A DNA stretch of 64,000 bases. Source: Caecitellus pseudoparvulus (Eukaryota > Bigyra: Bicosoecida). This document shows positions 1 to 10,677 of the stretch, piece by piece. The notes under the pieces are model-generated. The model made no database searches and was not told the origin of the DNA. It saw only the letters and a program-made list of their open reading frames with translations. Each line of letters opens with the position of its first letter. The first letter of the stretch is position 1. The stretch covers positions 425,580 through 489,579 of the forward strand of contig CBFFRQ010000080.1 in NCBI GenBank assembly GCA_965644315.1, written 5' to 3'. A program made the translations under genes and the position numbers.

Positions 1-465
1 TCTGCCCTGTGTCAAAGTTGAAGTAGTACACCTGTGCCAGCGATGTGACGGTGGGTAGAGTGAGGGGCTCGTGCCGACGGGCAAGCCAAGCGACACGCAC
101 CTCCCCTGTTGCCTTGACTTTGCAGGGCTTCCACGGAGCAGCGAGTGGCTCTTTCAAGCCTGCAGGTGCCAGGTCGTTTCAAATATCCGTCTGCCAAAGG
201 GCGATGCCTCGCCACCCACACTCACCTTCGATGAGAACGTGCTCCACCAGCGGCAAAGCCTCCATGTCAAGCTGGAAAAAGTCCAGGAACTCCACTATTT
301 CATCTCGGCTTGGCTCGTATGCGGGGTCCACCTCTTCCTGCAAGGTGCACTTCCCGTCGAGCCATGAGGCCTTGCACCAGTCGATGCAGACGGCCCCGGG
401 ATAGAGCGCCAGGCTTCGCCTGCGCACACATGACCCACCTCCAACACGATGCTTTCGTCCGCCAT
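1..465 (-). CDS. CEP164: CEP164-like WW-domain protein, N-terminal exons (partial, runs off the left edge)
   Basis: CEP164 is a distal-appendage protein of the ciliary basal body; its N-terminus holds a short conserved helix followed by a WW domain. I read three minus-strand exons, 465-439, 337-226 and 115-1 (continuing off the edge). The first two are joined by a GTGGGT...TTGCAG intron, phase 0. The protein begins MADESIVLE, then EEVDPAYEPSRDEI, matching the LEEExDExYxPSxxEI start of CEP164. Exon 3 gives VAWLARR and then VYYFNFDTGQ, the first half of the WW domain. The exon 3 acceptor at 116/115 is my best guess; the other splice sites are canonical and in phase. Everything after the first half of the WW domain lies outside the window. 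It is divergent from the PTEN gene. Confidence 0.72.
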
Positions 466-997
466 ATTATAAACTCAGACGCTCTTCTGGGGGGGGGGGG
501 GGGCAGGCAAGCCCTCCAGTGCCTTGCAAGGGAGCCCTCGATGGCCTGAAGTGGTTGGTTTCGGACAGAGCGAAACTCCAGCCAGCAACCAAGCCAGTGC
601 TTGACGCTGTCGCTTGCCGGCTTCGGCGGGAGAGAGTTCCGCGAGAAAGGATAAGAGTGGCAACTTTCAAGGCAGGCTGTGGGGCGGGGTGACTGTGTTT
701 TGTTTTGTTTGGGGGCCCATCGTTGCGAATGAAGTGTCGGCGAGGAGGAAAAATGGGGAAGAAGTTGCGAGGTGGAAGCCACGGCACCGGAGGGAGCCAC
801 GGAGAGCGCGGCAAAGAACTGCTGGACAATAAACAAAACCCCCACTATAAGCAACCTGGGAGGCCTTTCCACCTCTCGCCGGAACCCGTGCCTCAGTCCG
901 AATCGCAGCCAAGCTTGCGCTCCAGCTTGCGCGTGATCTGCACACCACGCAGTGGCAGTCAAGGTTGCCAGCCTGAAAGCCAGAGTTTGCTGACAGC
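466..997. promoter_or_regulatory. Divergent intergenic region between CEP164-like and PTEN genes
   Basis: About 530 bp separate the two start codons, so both 5' UTRs and promoters must lie here. There is an uninterrupted run of 15 G at 489-503. A 15-mer at 658-672, containing GGCAACTTTCAAGG, recurs exactly at 13686-13700 upstream of another gene. I see no convincing coding exon or RNA gene. Confidence 0.5.
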
Positions 998-2462
998 ATG
1001 GCAGCCGGAATCCGTGGTCTGGTGTCGAAGAAGAAGGTCCGCTACCAGCAGGATGGCTTCGACTTGGACTTGACATACATGTGGGTGGCGCTGAGGCAGT
1101 GCACCACCACTGGCGCAGGCCCGGGCGGTGAACTGCGCCGCGTTCAGCCCCGCGTCGACGCCTGGCCTGAAATCAAAGCGCATGAAATGTTTCTCTTCTT
1201 CTCAGTGATCCCCCCGGGCGCCCGGACTACCACCGTGCGTCATGCTGCAGGCCGCGCCGGGTGTGGTTGCTCGCGACACCTGCCACGGCCACACGCCGGA
1301 GAAGCTCCCCGCGGCTGCGAACACCTGTGCGGCGCGCTTTGTTCACAGAACGCATCATCAGCATGGGTTTCCCTTCTGAGGGCACAGAGGCGACGTACCG
1401 CAACCCGCTGTCCGAGGTGCAGCGCTTCTTCAAGGAGAAGCACCCTGGGCAGAAGGTCCGCATCTACAACCTGTGCTCTGAACGTGGGTATCCTCCCAGC
1501 AAGTTCGACGGCATCGCGAGCTGCACTGCGTACACCTTTGACGACCACAACCCTGTGAGTGGTCCCCTCGCCGCCGTGCCTGTGAAACTGCGCTGAAACG
1601 CTGACTCCCTCGGCACGCGTTGTCGCAGGCTCCCCTGTCCGTCATCCGGGCGTGCGTGGAGGACATGCACGACTTCCTGAGCAAAGACCCCCAGAACGCT
1701 GTGGCAGTGCACTGCAAGGCTGGCAAGGGGCGGACGGGCACCATCATCTCCGCCTTCATGGTGCGGGAGGGTCTGGCACGAGATGCGATGGAGGCGTTGA
1801 AGATATTCGGCGAGATCCGGACGTCCAACGGCAAGGGTGTGACCATCCCCTCCCAGATGCGGTATGTGCACTACTACGAGCAGTGCCTGCGCCACGGCTT
1901 CGAGAGCTTCCCCGTGAAGACGTACCGCATTCGCCACATCCGCCTGATCACGGTGCCCAACTTTGACGTGGGTGGGGGCTGTGACCCCTTCTTCGACGTG
2001 CGCCTGGCCGTGTGGGACGACAAGAAGAAGACCCACGTGATGAAGAAGATCTTCGACTACTACAAGACCGTGAAGAAGGTGCGCAACTACCGCCCCAGAG
2101 ACAAGTACGCCGACATCGACGTTGAGGAGTACGATGTGCGAGTGCGGGGGGACGTCAAGATCGTCCTGTATGACTACGACACCGTCGGTGGCAACGACAA
2201 GATGGCGCACTTCTGGTTCAACACCGGCTTCGTCACGAACAACTACCTGCTCCTGCACAAGGAGGTGGTGGACCGCGCCTGCAAGGACAAGCACAACAAG
2301 GAGTTCGACGCCGACTTTAAGGTGGAGGTGTTCCTGGACGAGTTGACGGGGGAGGAGGCCAACATTATCATCGAGGGTGAGGAGGTGCTGGACGACCGTG
2401 AGGACGGCGCTGAGGATGCCGAGGCGGACGCAGCTGCTGCTGGGGGCGGTGCAGCCGAGTAA
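998..2462 (+). CDS. PTEN: PTEN-type phosphatidylinositol-3-phosphatase
   Basis: PTEN removes the 3-phosphate of PIP3 and opposes PI3-kinase. Proposed exons: 998-1080, 1206-1234, 1349-1554 and 1629-2462 (383 residues), all GT-AG and in phase. The start MAAGIRGLVSKKKVRYQQDG matches the PIP2-binding N-terminus. RNPLSEVQRFF and IYNLCSERGY follow. The P-loop HCKAGKGRTG (about residues 134-143) is identical to the PTEN catalytic loop, with Cys and Arg present. TIPSQMRYVHYYEQ and a C2-domain-like region come next, then an acidic tail. Wording around TERIISMGFPSEG is closer to the voltage-sensor/TPTE branch, but no transmembrane segments are present. The 29-nt second exon is inferred: without it no canonical splice gives the expected reading frame up to IISMGFP. 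Confidence 0.9.
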
Positions 2463-2712
2463 CGGCGGCACGCCTTGCACCCACCCTCCCAGAAGCCTGT
2501 GATTTCTCATTGCTCCCTGTGTGTTTCCGTCGGCTGTGGTCGCCAGGTACCTGATCGGCGCGTACAAATGCACCACACGCCGAACTCCACGATAGTGGGC
2601 CTTTCAAAACACAACTGTCCTGGAATCAGGCCCTGATTCACCACCGTGACCCGGTGAATGCATTCCTTCGCCACACGTTTGGGAGTGCACAGCGGCCACG
2701 TTTGCCAGCGAC

Positions 2713-5700
2713 ATGCAGGGTGGCCAGGAAGCGACTGCAGCCGGCAGCCAAGCTGGGGCCTCCAGCGCTGAGACAGGGAGCACATCCCAAGCCCCACACG
2801 AGGCAAGCGCATTATCAGAGAGTGATGTTGCCCCGCCGGTGTTCAGGAGCCATGCTGCGAGGCAGAAAGCTGAGATGGAGGCGCGGCAGGTGTGTGCAGC
2901 GTTTCTGCGCCGCATGCGACCCAGCGCGCCTGGCCAGCTTTTCCCGCTCACCTGCTGGCTTGCTTCACATGTGCAGGTGTCTGAGATGATCATGGAGAGG
3001 AAAGAGAGCTGGAGGCTGCCGAGTGACCACCCTGAGGCCGATGTGATGTCTGCCATCGAAGCCGGGCACGAGCTGGACGATGTAGGCGGCATTGTGGAGG
3101 CAGCAGGCGCTGGCGGAGACGACGCGGCGCCAGTGGAGTCCCTCCTTGCCCCTCGCAGCGAGCGGCAGGGTGGGCCAGGTGTAGAGGGTGGCAGTGCAGG
3201 CGCTTCGTCGGGTGACGGGGCACAAGCCGAGGCGCCGCCGCCGCGCCCCCCAGCCATCCAGGCGCCTCACCCTCCCGGCTCTGTGTCAGGCAGTGATGGT
3301 GAGGAGGAGCAGGACGCAGAGGCGGCAGCTGCAGCGACAAAGGCTAAGGAAGAGGCCCGCATCCTGCGCATCCTGGAGACACCCCCTCGGGCACGGGGCT
3401 CGCACGAGGTGGACTTCCTGGCGAAGTACCTGCGAGCCAAGGCGCCGAAGCTGTTCGCAGACATGCCAGGGGAGGCAGTGCGCACCGTCGCGCGCAGAGC
3501 GACGCTGCATGTGTCGCGGCCACAGGAAGTGCTCTTCACCCAGGGCGAGAAGGGGGACAAGTACTTCTTGATCCTGCGGGGGCAAGTGGACATCCACGTC
3601 GCGACGGGGAACCAGGCCATCTCCGCCCTCACCCGCGCGACGAGGGAGTACGCCGACCACGTCGTGGAGTACACAAGCCGTGTGGAGCGCGTGAGCGCCC
3701 GGCGCGCAGCTGCCCGGGTGCGCGCGCAGCGCCAGGCACTGCTGGGGCGCAAGGAAGCCTCTAGCGAAGAGGCGGAGGCAGCAGCTGCGGAGGAGGAGGC
3801 GGCTGCCCAGCGCAGCCGCCGCGCAGACGCCCTGTCCTCTGGCATGAGTGATAAGGATGCCGCCTTGCGGGAGGAGGCGCACCGGTACCCACCCCTGCTG
3901 TTCACCATGGCTGACGCCCGGACATACCCCCCTGGAGTGGCACGTGAGGGTATTGTCGTTCGGTCTGAAGCTGCCAAGCGGCACGATGAGAACGCTGCCA
4001 AGGCACAAGACTCCCTGTATGAGCAAATCGCCGCGCAGCAGGCTGCACAGATGATGAAGCGGGCGGCCGGCGGGGGGGGCGGCGATGCTGAGCGGGAGCT
4101 GGAGCTGACGACACAGGCGGCGCTGGCACTGGCTTCTCAACTGAACCGTAAGCGCCTGGTGGGCAAGATCACCACAGCGGTGACCAAGGGCTCCCAGACA
4201 CCTGCCGCCTACCGTGGCGTGGACTTCTTCCAGCTCCTCGGCAGCAAGCTCGGGTACAACAACGTGCACGACAAGGAGTGCCCCCTGCGGGTGCCCATGA
4301 CCGTGCAGGCCAAGGATCTGGGCAATGTCGTGGTGACGCTGCCACCTGGCGCAGGCTTTGGCGAAATCGCCCTGCTGGGTGCAGCCCAGGGCATGAAGCC
4401 CCCGCCTGGGCAGGACGACTTCACGCCTGCGCAGAAAGCTGAGATCGAGAAGCTGTCCAAGCGCAATGCCTCAGCAGTGTGTGTGGGGAGCAAGGGCTTC
4501 GACGCGGAGCTGGGGCGAGTGGTGGGGGATGACGTGCAGGAAGCGGAAGATGTGGCGGAGGCACGAGCGTCCCCCACGGGGCGGGGCCCCGGCAGCCCCG
4601 TCCGCAACGCAGCCGGTGCAGCTCCCGGTGACTTCTCCAAGGACGCCATGTTCGGTGCCCACCCCGATGACGACCGGGACAAGAAGAGCATCTTGCGGGG
4701 CCTGACGTACCTCCTGGTGATTGACAAGGAGACGTACCTGGAGTCCCTCACGGAGAAGGCGCGCCAGGAGCTGGACGTGAAGATGCAGTTCCTGCGCCAC
4801 GGCATGGGGCTGCCCCTCTTCACAGACTGGCCCACCCGCCGCCTGACCACCATCGCGTACGCGCTGAAGGAGAAGGCCTTTCCCCTGCGAGCACCCATCT
4901 TCACACGGGGCAGCCCTGTGAAGGGTGTGTACTTCATCGTCACTGGTTTCGTGCGCGTGACGGCGTACGCCAAGCGCAAGGCGCCCCCGCAGGGCCTCGC
5001 CAAGACGCTGGGCACCAGCACCAAGGGCATGGGCAGTGCGCGCTCTCGAGTGCACCAGTTCGCCCTCACCAACCAGCGCCTCCCCGTGTCCGTGGTCACC
5101 CTGGGGCCCGGCAGCGTCGTGGGGGACCTCGGCCCCAAGGGCGTCCTGCCCGACGCCCGCCACACCACCAGCGCCGTGGCTGAGAGCTCCACCGTGACCA
5201 CCTTCTTCCTGCCCCAGCACGACTTCCTGAACCTGGTCATGCGGCAGACAGACACGTGGGTGGCGGCGCGTCTGGCGGCGGAGGGTCAGCGCCGCATGCA
5301 GGGGCAGCGCTCCGCCATGGCCTCCCTGGGCTTGTCAGCGGACATCCTGGCGTCCCTGACGCCCTCCCAGCGCAGTGCCCTGGGCGGGCCGGCAGAGGGT
5401 GTGGCCGCCCCCGAGCCGTATGCTTTTGGGTACGGTGACGGCAACGAGTACTGGGAGACGTTGCAGGGTGTCGGCTCCAACCGCAACGTCAAGTTCCAGG
5501 CGGATCCGAAGCCGGCGGAGGACGGCTTGCCGCCTGGCATCCTGCGGGACAGCGCAGCAAGCGCACCCCGCAAGGCCCCCCGTAAGCCCCGCAAAGCAAA
5601 GGACGCCTTGACGCAGTCCATCCTGGATGCCAAGCGTGCGAAGCGGCAGGCAGCTGAAGCTGCTGCTCAGGCCGCCCAACGTGCAGAATCCTTCGCAGCT

Positions 5701-8700
5701 GTGTCCTCCTTGCAGGTGGAAGGCAAGGCGGGCACATCGCACGGCGACGCGCTCGTGGGGGAGTGGCACAGTCGCACGGCTGCACGCCGAGAGCGTGCCA
5801 TCGCCCGACAGCGCGCAGCCAAGGTGCAGGCGGACCGAGCCGCTGTGCGCAAGGTGGCCCGGCAGCGGGGGCAAGAGCTGCAGGAGAGCGCCAGTGCGGG
5901 GGAGCTGCGTGCGGCACAGGAGGCCTCCATGAAGCTGCTGGCCAAAATGGAGGCGGACGTGGGCGACGATGACCACGAGGCGGACGCGTGGCTGCGGGCG
6001 ACGGCGGGGCGGCAGCTGGCCGGCTCCTCCACCCGCTTCGCAGTGCCAGTGCTGGCTGAAGGGCTGGCGTCGGCGGCGTACGCGACGCTGCAGGCCAGTG
6101 ACAAGGGCCGCCAACGGCAGGACTTCACCGTCACGCCGTGCATGGCGCTGTCTTCAGCGGGGCAGGCCGCCAAGCCGGTCACCATGGTGGGTGGCGCCCT
6201 GCGGGTGTCCCTGCCGCCCTCCCGCCTGCGCTCCGCCGCTAGCCTGCCGCACCTCATCATGGGCTCGGCCACCGCCCTGCCGCTGCCGCTGCCGCCGCCA
6301 CCCCCCAAAGGCATGCCGCCGCCCACAGTGCTGGAGCGGGCAGACATGCCCCTCCTGCGCATCTCTGACGCCTTGGACAGTGCCCGCACCAGCCACGTGT
6401 CTGCCCTGCGACGCCTGGCTCAGACGACGGGTGCGGATGGGGGGCCTCTGGGCGTGCCGCTCTCTGCACGCACGGCACGTGGGATGCGCCTTGGGGCAGG
6501 GGGGGGCTACCGGCGCGCCATGACGCCCCCTGGGCGCTGGCCTGGCCGCCGCGGCAGCTCGGGGGCCATGGCTGGAGGCATGGTGGGCTCCTTCGCCCTC
6601 TCTGCTGCTCTGCGCCAGATTGGCTCCCCCTCCTCCTCGCCTGCTAGCGCCGCCTCCCCTGACGGCGCCAGTCCACGGTCCATGCCGGACCCAGAGGTCT
6701 TTGCCGCTGCGCGGGCAGAGGTGCTGGCACGAGCGGCTGCCGCGACATCGGGAGGAGACGTCGTGTTCTCCACCCCGGTGCCGGTGGCCGCGGAGAAGGC
6801 TGGCCCTCGGGCGCTGTCCCCGGGCGCCCTGGCGCAGCACGACGCAGGGCAAGGTGCCATGGCCGCCACATTTGCGGCGGGCTCAGTGCCCTTCTCAGCC
6901 TCTAGCGTGCCCCTTGTACCACGGGGCGAAGAGGGTGCCAGGGCCTCCTCTGCGCCATCCACGACACGAGAGGCACAGGCCCTGCCGCCCAGCACCTCCC
7001 ACAAAGCCTTCTTGCCGCGGGAAGTGCGGGACACGCTGACGTCAGTGGAGCGGGGCCATGGCCCTCTGGGTGCTGCCGTCACCATCAACACCGCTGCCGT
7101 GTCGCCGCTGGCACACACGGGCCACTCCCCCGTCCACCAACGTGCCGGGGGACAGGGTTCGCCCCACGCCTCCACGCCAGCCAGCCGCTCACGGCCCCGT
7201 CTGCCGCCTGCCAGCGCCCGGGAGGTGGGCGAAAGCAAGGCATCTGTGACCAGCCTGCCCATGCCGCTGCAGGGGCGCCTGCTGACCGATGGAACCACGA
7301 CGACTGTGGAGCGCGTCAAGTACTACCACGAGACGGGGGCTGCCCACGGCGCCCTGCCGCCGTCCCTGGAGGGCATTGCACACCGCCAAGCCCTGGCCCA
7401 TCGCCCAGCTGCACCCTCCGCCCGGGACATTTCTGTGGCCTCCACCGCGTCCTTGCGCCTGGGCTCGCCCCCTGTCAGCGGGCGTGTCAGCGCTGCCAGC
7501 AGCGCGGGGGCCGTGCACAACCACGTGGACACCAAGCCCATCATCGGCTCCACCAGGCGGGGGGGCAAAGTTGGCGGAGCAGGGGCTTTCGGCAGGCTGG
7601 GCAGTAGCTCGGGGCGCGGCGGCGGGCGGGTGGGCGGCGGTGGCGGACTGATCGACCGCCTTCTCTCTCACAAGGACGTCGCCAACATGGACCCCGCTGA
7701 AATCGCAGAGGCCCTGCGGTACGACGCGCCACAGCACGTCATCGCACGGTACGCCGAGGTGGGGCGGCGGCGCAAGCAGGCAGTGGAGGGCGGCGCCGCC
7801 TCCAGCCACCCCAGCGCCACGCGGCCGTCATCCACCTTTGTCTCTGCAGGGTCGCGCGTGCTGAGCAAGGAGGCGCTGGGCACCGGCTTCGCAGGCGGCG
7901 GAGGTGTCGGCCCAGGCACAGGGAAGGGCGTCACGGCAGGTGGGCGTGCCGCCGTGCTGGACACCCTGCGCAGCGAGTACGAAGACGTCAGCTGGCGCCA
8001 AGCTGCCGGGCGCGAGCCCATCACGCCTCGTGTGGGGGCTGCTGGCAAGCACGGCAAGCCGCCCTCCACCGCTGAGGCGGGCAGCCGCATGCCTGCTGCG
8101 CCGTCTCTCGTGGATGCCGCTGCGGCGCACAGCGGGTCGGGGGTGGGGTCCAAGGCTGGTCAGCGTGGCAAGCGACACGCAGGCCCCATCCCGCCGTGGA
8201 TGCAGCTCATGGCGGCGTCGGGGCACAAGCAGCGCGCCCTGCGAGACGTGACTGTGGCTGAGGCCGCCGGTGTCGAGATCGGCAGCGGCAAGGACCCCCT
8301 CATCACGCAGAGCGGCGTGGCCAGCCGCGCCTTGGCCATCCAGCAGGAGAAAGACGCCATTCGCCGCCTGGCTGCAGTGCGGGCGGGGGAGCTCCCAGAC
8401 CGCGTGGGTGTGGAGGGGCCCATCGTTCCATCTGAAGCAGGCGGCATCATCGCCGCAGGGGCCCAGCGCCGCCCTGACTGGGAGGACGAGTCGCGCCCCT
8501 GGCGCCAGGGCGCCGTCATTGAAGCTCGTGTGCGGGCGGCACTGGCAGGGCAGGAAGGGCCCAACGCCACCCAGGGGGCTCCGTTGGTACGCCCCCCCAG
8601 CTCCGCCCGGCCAGCCACGCGCTCATCCTCAGGCTTGTCGGGGCGCACGCAGCATGTGTATAATTCTGCTCGGGGCGTCACAGCCAAGCATGCGGGGCCC

Positions 8701-10569
8701 GCTGCTCCGTCAGCACCCACACGGCGCAAGGGGGTGTTGGGCAAGCAGCAGCGAGCAGCGGTGCTGCGCGGCAAGGGCCGGCGTTTGAAGCCGGCTGCCT
8801 TCGCAACACAGGAGCGCAAAGCATCCACCCCAGACGAACTTGAGCGGGCGGAGTCCCACCAAGCCAGCGTCAGCGGTGGAGTGGAGGCGCCCGCCCGATT
8901 TGAAGTGCGGGATGCGCACGCTGCCGGCCCTGGGGAGGGGGAGGACCTGCACTTTGCCAACGAGTACGCAGCAGCCATCGCCGCCTCGTCCATGAAACCA
9001 CGCTGGTCGGTGTCCAGCCTGGGTGCCCTGGGCCAGCTGGCGCAGCGTGCCTCGGAGGAGCGGTGGTCCAAGCAGACCCAAGCCGCCGAGGCTGAGCGGT
9101 TGTCCGAGGCGGTGCTGGGCTCGGCGGACACCGCGCCCGGCGCGGCACATGGAGCCGCTGGTGGCTTGCAGGTGACACATCGAGGCCTGCAGCGCGCCGG
9201 CACGTCAGCTGTGACCTTCGCCTCTGCCCGAGGCCTGGGCAGCACTGGCACGCTGGGGGGCTCCTTTGCCACGATGCCGAATTCCGGAGCCTCCTCTGCC
9301 CGCCTGGGCAGTGGTGGAGCTTCCTCCAGCAGGTTCATGCAGAGCATGCCCAAGCACGTCTTTGCAGACTGGGCGGGAGCTGGCGTCGGGCGCAGCTCAG
9401 TGCCCAGCCTTGCCCTGCCTAGCGAACAGTCCTCCAAGTCACAGGCAGAGGAGTCGCCTCAGCTGCAGGGTGAGGCGCTGTTGGACAGGGGCTTTGGGGC
9501 GGAGGCGGCCGCGGAGCCTGTGCCGCCTCCTCGCACAGCCACGGATACCCCCACCGCCTCCACCCAGCAGACCAGCGAAGGCGACGGGCCTGCAGACGAA
9601 GATGGCGACGCAGTGGCAGAGCTGCCCCAGAGCCCGATCGGGGGTGTGGAGGGGGGCGTACACCCTCCCCCCTCCGTGACGCCAACTGCTGCCGCGCCGT
9701 CCGTCATGGTGCACGCCCCCTGGCAGGGAGCAGCCGTGCAGGATGCCCCGAAGCGCACGGCTGGCAAGGTCACAGGGGCTCCCCTGCTCCCCCCGCCGCC
9801 CACTGGCATGCAGCGCCCAGCGGTCAGCGCATCCAGCATCGCCCAGTTCACCTCAGCGGCAGCGAGCACCAGCGACGTGGTGGAGACTGAGGCGCGCCAC
9901 ACTGCCGGCAGTGCTGGCGCCCACGTACCTGATGCTACGGGCTTTGGTGTGGCCGCGCCCGCCGTGTCTGTCGGCGTCTCCCCCATGCGCAGTCGAAGCG
10001 GTACGGCCTCCAGCCTGGACAGCGGCGAGGGGTCCACTGGCAGCCCCACAGCGCGCTCCCGCCGCCGCCACCTTTCCAGACACGCGCAGAAGTCGCACCA
10101 GTACACGACAGCTGAGCAGAAGATGGAGCGGGCAGCCCTGCCGCTGATGCTGCCTTCGGCAGTGAACGGCAAGCTGGTAGCTGCTCCAGCCGCAGCCGCC
10201 GTGCCTGACGCGCCTGAGGCCGCCCCGTCCACCCCCACGCCTGCGCCCCCCACACTGGTGACGACAGAGCCAGCACGGACGACGACGGTTGAAAGTGCGG
10301 ATGGACTGGGGGATGGCGAGCTGGCTGGGCCGCTGCCGCCGGTGCACTCCCCCATGGGCCGCGCAGGCAGGCAGTCCACCACCGGCAGCGACGTCTTCTC
10401 CGAGCTGAGTGACGAGGAGGCTGCAGGGCACACTGGCGAGCCGGCAACCCCGGCACAGAGCCAGCCTCGCTCGGCACTGGGCACCCCTGCTAGTGTCCTG
10501 GGCGGTCGGCACAGTGCGATGGAGTCCCCGGCTGGCGCCGCCATCGACATGCCGACCCAGTCGCCTTGA
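2713..10569 (+). CDS. Giant protein with two cyclic-nucleotide-binding domains and a long disordered tail
   Basis: A single long frame of about 2,600 residues. An 87-nt segment at 2890-2976 looks like an intron (CAG|GTGTGT...GTGCAG|GTG) but is a multiple of three without stops, so it may be spliced or not. The first cyclic-nucleotide-binding (CNB) fold starts near residue 245 (FADMPGEAV, FTQGEKGDKYFLILRGQVD). It is then split by some 240 charged, Ala/Glu-rich residues before its phosphate-binding cassette GAGFGEIALL (near 545) and RNASAV. The second CNB fold covers about 700-845 (LPLFTDWP, RGSPVKGVYFIVTGFVRV, GPGSVVGDLG). In the second cassette the usual FGE is VGD, so nucleotide binding there is doubtful. 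The last 1,750 residues are low-complexity Pro/Ser/Ala/Gly. It lacks kinase or channel segments. Function unknown; CNBD2-like or a cAMP-responsive scaffold is possible. Confidence 0.82.
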   Translation: MQGGQEATAAGSQAGASSAETGSTSQAPHEASALSESDVAPPVFRSHAARQKAEMEARQVCAAFLRRMRPSAPGQLFPLTCWLASHVQVSEMIMERKESWRLPSDHPEADVMSAIEAGHELDDVGGIVEAAGAGGDDAAPVESLLAPRSERQGGPGVEGGSAGASSGDGAQAEAPPPRPPAIQAPHPPGSVSGSDGEEEQDAEAAAAATKAKEEARILRILETPPRARGSHEVDFLAKYLRAKAPKLFADMPGEAVRTVARRATLHVSRPQEVLFTQGEKGDKYFLILRGQVDIHVATGNQAISALTRATREYADHVVEYTSRVERVSARRAAARVRAQRQALLGRKEASSEEAEAAAAEEEAAAQRSRRADALSSGMSDKDAALREEAHRYPPLLFTMADARTYPPGVAREGIVVRSEAAKRHDENAAKAQDSLYEQIAAQQAAQMMKRAAGGGGGDAERELELTTQAALALASQLNRKRLVGKITTAVTKGSQTPAAYRGVDFFQLLGSKLGYNNVHDKECPLRVPMTVQAKDLGNVVVTLPPGAGFGEIALLGAAQGMKPPPGQDDFTPAQKAEIEKLSKRNASAVCVGSKGFDAELGRVVGDDVQEAEDVAEARASPTGRGPGSPVRNAAGAAPGDFSKDAMFGAHPDDDRDKKSILRGLTYLLVIDKETYLESLTEKARQELDVKMQFLRHGMGLPLFTDWPTRRLTTIAYALKEKAFPLRAPIFTRGSPVKGVYFIVTGFVRVTAYAKRKAPPQGLAKTLGTSTKGMGSARSRVHQFALTNQRLPVSVVTLGPGSVVGDLGPKGVLPDARHTTSAVAESSTVTTFFLPQHDFLNLVMRQTDTWVAARLAAEGQRRMQGQRSAMASLGLSADILASLTPSQRSALGGPAEGVAAPEPYAFGYGDGNEYWETLQGVGSNRNVKFQADPKPAEDGLPPGILRDSAASAPRKAPRKPRKAKDALTQSILDAKRAKRQAAEAAAQAAQRAESFAAVSSLQVEGKAGTSHGDALVGEWHSRTAARRERAIARQRAAKVQADRAAVRKVARQRGQELQESASAGELRAAQEASMKLLAKMEADVGDDDHEADAWLRATAGRQLAGSSTRFAVPVLAEGLASAAYATLQASDKGRQRQDFTVTPCMALSSAGQAAKPVTMVGGALRVSLPPSRLRSAASLPHLIMGSATALPLPLPPPPPKGMPPPTVLERADMPLLRISDALDSARTSHVSALRRLAQTTGADGGPLGVPLSARTARGMRLGAGGGYRRAMTPPGRWPGRRGSSGAMAGGMVGSFALSAALRQIGSPSSSPASAASPDGASPRSMPDPEVFAAARAEVLARAAAATSGGDVVFSTPVPVAAEKAGPRALSPGALAQHDAGQGAMAATFAAGSVPFSASSVPLVPRGEEGARASSAPSTTREAQALPPSTSHKAFLPREVRDTLTSVERGHGPLGAAVTINTAAVSPLAHTGHSPVHQRAGGQGSPHASTPASRSRPRLPPASAREVGESKASVTSLPMPLQGRLLTDGTTTTVERVKYYHETGAAHGALPPSLEGIAHRQALAHRPAAPSARDISVASTASLRLGSPPVSGRVSAASSAGAVHNHVDTKPIIGSTRRGGKVGGAGAFGRLGSSSGRGGGRVGGGGGLIDRLLSHKDVANMDPAEIAEALRYDAPQHVIARYAEVGRRRKQAVEGGAASSHPSATRPSSTFVSAGSRVLSKEALGTGFAGGGGVGPGTGKGVTAGGRAAVLDTLRSEYEDVSWRQAAGREPITPRVGAAGKHGKPPSTAEAGSRMPAAPSLVDAAAAHSGSGVGSKAGQRGKRHAGPIPPWMQLMAASGHKQRALRDVTVAEAAGVEIGSGKDPLITQSGVASRALAIQQEKDAIRRLAAVRAGELPDRVGVEGPIVPSEAGGIIAAGAQRRPDWEDESRPWRQGAVIEARVRAALAGQEGPNATQGAPLVRPPSSARPATRSSSGLSGRTQHVYNSARGVTAKHAGPAAPSAPTRRKGVLGKQQRAAVLRGKGRRLKPAAFATQERKASTPDELERAESHQASVSGGVEAPARFEVRDAHAAGPGEGEDLHFANEYAAAIAASSMKPRWSVSSLGALGQLAQRASEERWSKQTQAAEAERLSEAVLGSADTAPGAAHGAAGGLQVTHRGLQRAGTSAVTFASARGLGSTGTLGGSFATMPNSGASSARLGSGGASSSRFMQSMPKHVFADWAGAGVGRSSVPSLALPSEQSSKSQAEESPQLQGEALLDRGFGAEAAAEPVPPPRTATDTPTASTQQTSEGDGPADEDGDAVAELPQSPIGGVEGGVHPPPSVTPTAAAPSVMVHAPWQGAAVQDAPKRTAGKVTGAPLLPPPPTGMQRPAVSASSIAQFTSAAASTSDVVETEARHTAGSAGAHVPDATGFGVAAPAVSVGVSPMRSRSGTASSLDSGEGSTGSPTARSRRRHLSRHAQKSHQYTTAEQKMERAALPLMLPSAVNGKLVAAPAAAAVPDAPEAAPSTPTPAPPTLVTTEPARTTTVESADGLGDGELAGPLPPVHSPMGRAGRQSTTGSDVFSELSDEEAAGHTGEPATPAQSQPRSALGTPASVLGGRHSAMESPAGAAIDMPTQSP

Positions 10570-10677
10570 GCGACGCGCAGGCACATCCCCAATGCACGAA
10601 CAAAGTACAAGTGCCATGTCATGCATGGCAGTGCAGCGTCGGACCCTGCCTCCTGGACCTTTCAAACTTCTTGCAAC

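Noticed and set aside
1464-2576. 370-codon minus-strand ORF opposite PTEN
   Set aside because: Shadow of the PTEN coding frame in GC-rich DNA; PTEN motifs on the plus strand are unambiguous.
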